Source: Acidobacteriaceae bacterium | GTDB lineage: Bacteria; Acidobacteriota; Terriglobia; Terriglobales; Acidobacteriaceae | Direction of reading: 5' to 3' | DNA: 10,642 bases | Assembly: GCA_003167305.1 (NCBI GenBank) | Contig: PMTP01000150.1 | Span: 28,558 to 39,199 of the forward strand | Shown here: positions 6,688 to 10,642 of the stretch, piece after piece | Layout of the letters: each line of letters starts with the position of its first letter | Numbering within the stretch: position 1 is the stretch's first letter | Position numbers and translations under genes: made by a program | Notes under the pieces: generated by a model | What the model saw: only the letters and a program-made list of their open reading frames with translations | Databases searched by the model: none | Told to the model about the DNA's origin: nothing

Positions 6688-6719
6688 ATTGGCAAAACGA
6701 TCATTCGGTTCGCTGCTGT

Positions 6720-6774
6720 CTTTGACAAAGGCGTTGCCTCTTGCATATTGTCAGTTGGAACATATTGTCAGTTG
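6720..6774 (+). promoter_or_regulatory. Predicted promoter and operator repeats of the GH78 gene
   Basis: A perfect -35 TTGACA lies at 6722-6727, with weak -10 candidates CATATT (6744-6749, 16-base spacer) or TATTGT (6746-6751, 18-base spacer), each 4 of 6. The 14-mer CATATTGTCAGTTG occurs twice without mismatch, at 6744-6757 and 6761-6774 (period 17). The first copy covers the -10 and the second lies in the leader. The core TTGTCA also appears inverted as TGACAA at 6723-6728, inside the 11-base palindrome CTTTG-A-CAAAG (6720-6730) over the -35. This is the layout of a repressor or activator site set. The regulator is unknown and not encoded in the window. Confidence 0.45.
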
Positions 6775-6789
6775 AAATCAGGAAGGGCA

Positions 6790-9700
6790 ATGAGAGTCAT
6801 GCGTGGAATTGGCTTGCACGGCACGATATGCGGATTGGTATTGGCAGCGGCAGTTACGGCAACGGCAGGCGCAGCTCCAACGGGCGGGGTTGGGCCACAG
6901 CAGTTGCGCGTGGATGAGCTGAAGTCGCCGCTGGGCATCGACGACCCTGCGCCTCGCTTCTCCTGGCAGTTGCAGGATCCGGCGCGCGGCGCAAAGCAGA
7001 CCGCCTATGAGCTCCAGGTTGCCTCGCGGCCTGAGCTGCTCGAACCTGGCAAAGCGGACGTATGGGATAGCGGCCGAATCGAGTCGGCGCAGTCGTTGAA
7101 TGTGCGTTACACCGGGCCGGCTCTCCAGCCCAGCACGCGCTACTTTTGGCGGGTCAAGGTGTGGGATGCCGCGGGCAAGCCGTATTCGGAGAGCGCGGTC
7201 AGTTGGTGGGAGACGGGACTGCTCCGGCAGGAGAACTGGCGCGGCCAGTGGATAGGCTTTGAGACAGCGGAAGAGGATGTCGTACGCCACGCGCCGGCCG
7301 CGTGGATCACCAGTCAAGAGGCCGGGAGTTTGGCAGCCGGAAATGCCACGGAAAAACATATCGCTTACCGGCGGACAGTCACGCTGGCCAAGCCGGTGCG
7401 CCGCGCGGCGCTCTTCGCAACTGGGCAGGATACGGTCTCCGCCTGGGTGAACGGCGCGCAACTGCTTAAAGCCGATCCCTTGCCGCCTTGGAAGCAGATG
7501 CCCTGGAAGAAGTTTGTGCGCGCGGATGCCACTGCCGCGCTGGCAGTTGGCGAGAACACCATCGCCATCGAGACAGTGCATTACATCACTAACCCCAACG
7601 GAATGGTCTCGGCGGATGCGCCACCGATGATTGCCACGCTGGTGGTCGAGAACGCCGATGGAAGTGTCGCCACGTTTGTGAGCGGAAGCGATTGGAAGAC
7701 GGCGATCCATCCGCCGGAAGGTTGGCAGCAAAAGGGCTTCGACGATGCGGGGTGGAAGAGCGCGGTGGCTTGGAAGTCAGCATCAGGCCCGATGAGCGCG
7801 CCGCTCGGCCATCCCTGGATTCCGGATACGGTCAAGGCGATGCGCCACGGCTTCGAGGTGACGAAGCCTATTAGGTCAGCGCGCGTCTACGCAACAGCCT
7901 TGGGTGCTTACGAACTCTTTCTCAACGGCAAGCGAGTGGGCGATGATGTGCTCGCTCCCGGATGGACCGACTATCGCGAGCACGTCAAATATCAGACATA
8001 CGATCTCACCTCTCAACTCACGAATGGCAAGAATTCAATCGAAGCCTTGCTGGCGCCGGGCTGGTATGAGACGCCGCTGGAGTGGTTTCAGCAGCCCAAC
8101 AATTATGGCGACACGCTGCCCGCGCTTCGTGCCCAATTGCGCATCGAATACGCCGACGGCAGCGTTGATTGGGTGGCAACCGGTGCGAGTTGGCAGGCGA
8201 GTTCCTCCTACATTTCTCACGCGGAGATCTATGACGGCGAGAGCCAGGACTATAGATTGATGCATCTTTCCAGTTATTCCCCTAAATTCGATCAAAGCGG
8301 CTGGAAGAGCGTGATTGCGATCGAGCCGAAGCCCGTGCGCATTGAAGCGCAGGAATTTCAGCCGATTCGCGTAGAGCAAACTCTTACCGCCAGGACCGTC
8401 AGCGAGCCCAGGCCCGGCGTCTACGTCTACGACTTCGGCCAGAACTTTGCGGGCGTGGAGCGGCTACGGATTTCGGGACCGGCAGGAACCAAAATCCAAG
8501 TGCGATTCGCCGAAATTGTCAATGACGATGGAACCATCTATACAGACAATCTGCGCACGGCCAAGGTAACCGATCACTTTATTCTGACCGGCAATGGAAT
8601 CGAAGAGTTGATGCCGCACTTCACCTTCCACGGCTTCCGCTATCTTGAAGTCACCGGGCTGCGTGCAGCGCCGCCAAAGGAAGCTGTGACGGCCGTGGTC
8701 TTCCACACCGATGCGCCCTTCACGGCAAAGCTCACGACCGGCAGCGCGATGATCAACCAGTTGTGGAAGAACATTCAGTGGGGGCAGCGCTCCAACTTTG
8801 TCGGCATTCCCACCGACTGCCCGCAGCGCGACGAGCGCCTCGGCTGGATGGGCGACGCCGAAGTCTTCTGGCGCGCCGCCTCTTACAACATGGATCTGGC
8901 GGCCTTCTCGCGCAAGTTCGCCGGGGATATGCGCGGAACGCAGGTCGGCACGCCCTTCTACGGCATCTACTCTCCCGGAACCGTGACGCCGAATGCGGGC
9001 TTTGCCGCGGGTTGGAGCGACGCCGGCGTGATCATTCCCTGGACCTCCTGGCTGCAAAGCGGCGACACCAGTATCATCAACGAGAACTGGGCGGCGATGG
9101 AGAAGTACCTTGACGCAATCGAGGCGGCCAACCCCGACGGCTTATGGAAGCACAGCTCCGGGATTCCCTTTGCCGACTGGCTCTCGCCCGAGGGCCGCAC
9201 CGACTACGTTCTGGTTGCAACCGCCTATTGGGCCTATGATGCAACGCTGATGCGGCAGATGGCGCACGCCACTCACCGCACTGCGGACGAACTGAAATAC
9301 GCGCAGCTCTTCGCCACGATCTCCGCCGCCTTTCAGAAGCACTTTGTGCATGAAGATGGCTTTGTGGCTGGCGCGGACAACAGCCCGTCGCCCTTTGGCC
9401 AGATCAACAACCCCAACGCCATGGCACACGGCGGCGATACGCAGACCGGCTACGTGCTGGCGCTGCACATGAATCTGGTCCTGGAGAAGCTGCGCCCGGC
9501 CGTCGCGCAGAAGCTGGCGGACAAGATCGAAGCCAATCACGGGTTGCTGGGCACAGGCTTTCTCGGCACGCCTTATCTGCTGGAAGAACTGACCAGGACG
9601 GGGCACGCCGATCTGGCCTACAAGCTGCTGCTGAACACTGCCTATCCCTCCTGGGGCTACCTGGTGGAGCATGGCGCGACGACGATGTGGGAGCGCTGGA

Positions 9701-10095
9701 ACGGCGATCAGATGAAGAATGATCCCAGCATGAACTCCTACAACCACTACGCCTATGGCGCGGTCGCCGACTGGCTCTATCGCTACGCCGCCGGCGTGGA
9801 TGCGTCACCGCTTGATGCCGGCTTCCATACGGTGGTTTTGCATCCGGTCTTCGATGCGCGGCTGGGCAGCGTGGCCTTCGATTACGACTCGCCCTATGGC
9901 ACAATCCACAGCGACTGGAAGGTCACGGGAAGCACCGCCGTCTGGCATCTGATCCTGCCCGCCAACACCAGGGGAGTTCTGACCTTGACCGCGGAGGAAG
10001 CCGCGCGCTACCGGCTCGACGGCAAGCCACTGACGGTTGAGCAAAAAGGTATTCAACTGGATGCTGGCAGTTACGTTTTTACCGTCGATCTTTGA
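6790..10095 (+). CDS. Secreted multidomain alpha-L-rhamnosidase, glycoside hydrolase family 78
   Basis: This 1101-residue enzyme should release terminal alpha-L-rhamnose from glycosides or polysaccharides outside the cytoplasm. ATG 6790 is chosen because AGGA lies six bases upstream and a signal peptide follows: RVMR, a hydrophobic core to about residue 24, and cleavage probably after the ATAGA region near 28-30. The frame is open upstream to 6601, but that extension overlaps rdgB. ATG 6799 is an alternative. Domains: a fibronectin-like N-terminal domain (about 40-150); a jelly-roll domain with VSAWVNGAQLL (about 190-340), possibly CBM67-like; a second with YELFLNGKRVGDDVLAPGW (about 355-510); a beta-sandwich with VYVYDFGQNFAG (about 525-640); an (alpha/alpha)6 catalytic domain (about 650-1005); and a C-terminal beta-sandwich. 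D676 and E682 in DCPQRDERLGWMGD match the GH78 acid-catalyst motif. E968 in GATTMWERW is the likely base. Substrate is not determinable from sequence. Confidence 0.95.
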   Translation: MRVMRGIGLHGTICGLVLAAAVTATAGAAPTGGVGPQQLRVDELKSPLGIDDPAPRFSWQLQDPARGAKQTAYELQVASRPELLEPGKADVWDSGRIESAQSLNVRYTGPALQPSTRYFWRVKVWDAAGKPYSESAVSWWETGLLRQENWRGQWIGFETAEEDVVRHAPAAWITSQEAGSLAAGNATEKHIAYRRTVTLAKPVRRAALFATGQDTVSAWVNGAQLLKADPLPPWKQMPWKKFVRADATAALAVGENTIAIETVHYITNPNGMVSADAPPMIATLVVENADGSVATFVSGSDWKTAIHPPEGWQQKGFDDAGWKSAVAWKSASGPMSAPLGHPWIPDTVKAMRHGFEVTKPIRSARVYATALGAYELFLNGKRVGDDVLAPGWTDYREHVKYQTYDLTSQLTNGKNSIEALLAPGWYETPLEWFQQPNNYGDTLPALRAQLRIEYADGSVDWVATGASWQASSSYISHAEIYDGESQDYRLMHLSSYSPKFDQSGWKSVIAIEPKPVRIEAQEFQPIRVEQTLTARTVSEPRPGVYVYDFGQNFAGVERLRISGPAGTKIQVRFAEIVNDDGTIYTDNLRTAKVTDHFILTGNGIEELMPHFTFHGFRYLEVTGLRAAPPKEAVTAVVFHTDAPFTAKLTTGSAMINQLWKNIQWGQRSNFVGIPTDCPQRDERLGWMGDAEVFWRAASYNMDLAAFSRKFAGDMRGTQVGTPFYGIYSPGTVTPNAGFAAGWSDAGVIIPWTSWLQSGDTSIINENWAAMEKYLDAIEAANPDGLWKHSSGIPFADWLSPEGRTDYVLVATAYWAYDATLMRQMAHATHRTADELKYAQLFATISAAFQKHFVHEDGFVAGADNSPSPFGQINNPNAMAHGGDTQTGYVLALHMNLVLEKLRPAVAQKLADKIEANHGLLGTGFLGTPYLLEELTRTGHADLAYKLLLNTAYPSWGYLVEHGATTMWERWNGDQMKNDPSMNSYNHYAYGAVADWLYRYAAGVDASPLDAGFHTVVLHPVFDARLGSVAFDYDSPYGTIHSDWKVTGSTAVWHLILPANTRGVLTLTAEEAARYRLDGKPLTVEQKGIQLDAGSYVFTVDL

Positions 10096-10110
10096 TTTCT
10101 TTGCCGCAAA

Positions 10111-10143
10111 CAGAAAAGCCGGAGCGATGCTCCGGCTTTTCTG
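10111..10143. terminator. Bidirectional intrinsic terminator between GH78 and GH3 genes
   Basis: CAGAAAAGCCGGAGC (10111-10125) and its perfect complement (10129-10143) form a 15-bp stem with a 3-base loop. The GC-rich core GCCGGAGC is flanked by AAAA on the left and TTTT on the right, so both strands get a GC stem followed by a U-run. It lies 15 bases after the GH78 stop and 15 bases past the GH3 stop on the other strand, and serves both convergent genes. Confidence 0.9.
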
Positions 10144-10158
10144 GTTAGTCGGGGTTGC

Positions 10159-10642
10159 TTAGTCGATGCTCTGCTCCACCCGCAGATCGCGGCTTGATGC
10201 GCCCACGCTCACCGTGCGTTTGCTGGTCGCCGTTACCCACTTGCCCTCTTTGGTGGACCAGTACTGCAACTGGCGCGGCGCGACGTGGATGACCAGGTTT
10301 CCGATCTTGCCCGCAGCCATGTGGATGCGGTCGAAGGCGACCAGCGCCCGAACCGGGAACTGGACTCCAGCGGGAATCTCGCTGGGCGCGCCCAGATAGA
10401 CCTGAGGAACTTCGTCCGAGGCCACTGTGCCGGTATTCTTGATCGTTACCATTACATCAAGTCCGCCGTCCTTGGCTTTCTCTACCTTCAGGCCGGAGTA
10501 GGCGAAGCTGGTGTAGCTGAGGCCGTGGCCGAAGGCGAAGAGCGGATCGATCTTCTCCTGGTCGAACCAGCGGTAGCCCACATTGACGCCTTCGCTGTAG
10601 GTGGTTTTGCCGTCCACGCCCTTGGTGGAGCGTTCCGGGTAC
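10159..10642 (-). CDS. Glycoside hydrolase family 3 protein, C-terminal end; 5' part outside window
   Basis: The last 160 residues of a GH3 enzyme (beta-glucosidase, beta-xylosidase or similar) are visible. The frame stays open to the right edge, so the GTG at 10617 is an internal valine, not the start. The visible part begins YPERSTKGVDGKTTYSEGVNVGYRW. It continues into PLFAFGHGLSYTSFAYSGL, the hallmark end of the GH3 second catalytic domain, and then a fibronectin-III-like domain with VMVTIKNTGTVASDEVPQVYLG and a closing VSVGASSRDL. Catalytic residues lie in the missing part, so the sugar specificity cannot be told. It converges on the GH78 gene with only 63 bases between stops, which suggests a shared carbohydrate-use locus. 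Confidence 0.93.
   Translation of the reverse strand, partial: YPERSTKGVDGKTTYSEGVNVGYRWFDQEKIDPLFAFGHGLSYTSFAYSGLKVEKAKDGGLDVMVTIKNTGTVASDEVPQVYLGAPSEIPAGVQFPVRALVAFDRIHMAAGKIGNLVIHVAPRQLQYWSTKEGKWVTATSKRTVSVGASSRDLRVEQSID

Noticed and set aside
6601..6789. 63-codon upstream extension of the rhamnosidase frame
   Set aside because: It overlaps the start of rdgB on the other strand, and it would bury the clear signal peptide and the AGGA site at the ATG of 6790.
1..10642. CRISPR arrays, tRNA or rRNA genes, transposases, toxin-antitoxin pairs
   Set aside because: I looked on both strands and saw no regularly spaced repeats, cloverleaf sequences or recognisable mobile-element proteins.

Overview
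The window is GC-rich, chromosomal and bacterial. It most resembles an Acidobacteriota genome of the Terriglobia/Acidobacteriaceae type. That placement is an inference from three things: a three-gene type-B (menaquinone-linked) sdhCAB operon, a large secreted GH78 rhamnosidase facing a GH3 glycosidase, and intergenic palindromes that I recall from that group. There is no 16S or other decisive marker.

Layout, left to right. (1) Positions 1-1050 hold the C-terminal half of the chaperone gene dnaK on the plus strand. (2) Positions 1051-1195 are non-coding and carry a perfect 10-bp inverted repeat and a separate 10-bp palindrome. (3) Positions 1196-2452 hold one gene of clearly lower GC whose 418-residue product I do not recognise as a named family. 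It reads as two membrane helices, a coiled coil, two tandem four-cysteine zinc ribbons and a C-terminal winged helix. (4) Positions 2453-2604 are non-coding and built almost entirely of short hairpins that look like dispersed repeats. (5) Positions 2605-5882, minus strand, hold the succinate dehydrogenase operon in transcription order sdhC-sdhA-sdhB, with a good sigma70-like promoter at 5977-6006. (6) Positions 6052-6675, minus strand, hold rdgB (house-cleaning NTP pyrophosphatase). It has no visible Shine-Dalgarno sequence and may be leaderless. (7) Positions 6676-6789 form a divergent control region with a 14-bp direct repeat. (8) Positions 6790-10095, plus strand, hold a secreted multidomain GH78 alpha-L-rhamnosidase. 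(9) Positions 10096-10158 contain a strong bidirectional terminator. (10) From 10159 to the right edge, minus strand, is the C-terminal end of a GH3 glycosidase.

How the genes work together. sdhCAB is a complete respiratory module (complex II). The GH78 and GH3 genes converge and probably belong to a plant- or microbial-polysaccharide (or glycoside) use locus running off the right edge. GH78 would remove rhamnose and GH3 would remove another terminal sugar, perhaps glucose. dnaK and rdgB are housekeeping genes. The 418-residue protein is the one part of the window without an obvious family or partner. It is the best candidate for something undescribed, but it stands alone and nothing in the sequence proves a system around it. 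No tRNA, rRNA, CRISPR array, transposase or integrase was seen, and no gene-free stretch exceeds 170 bases.
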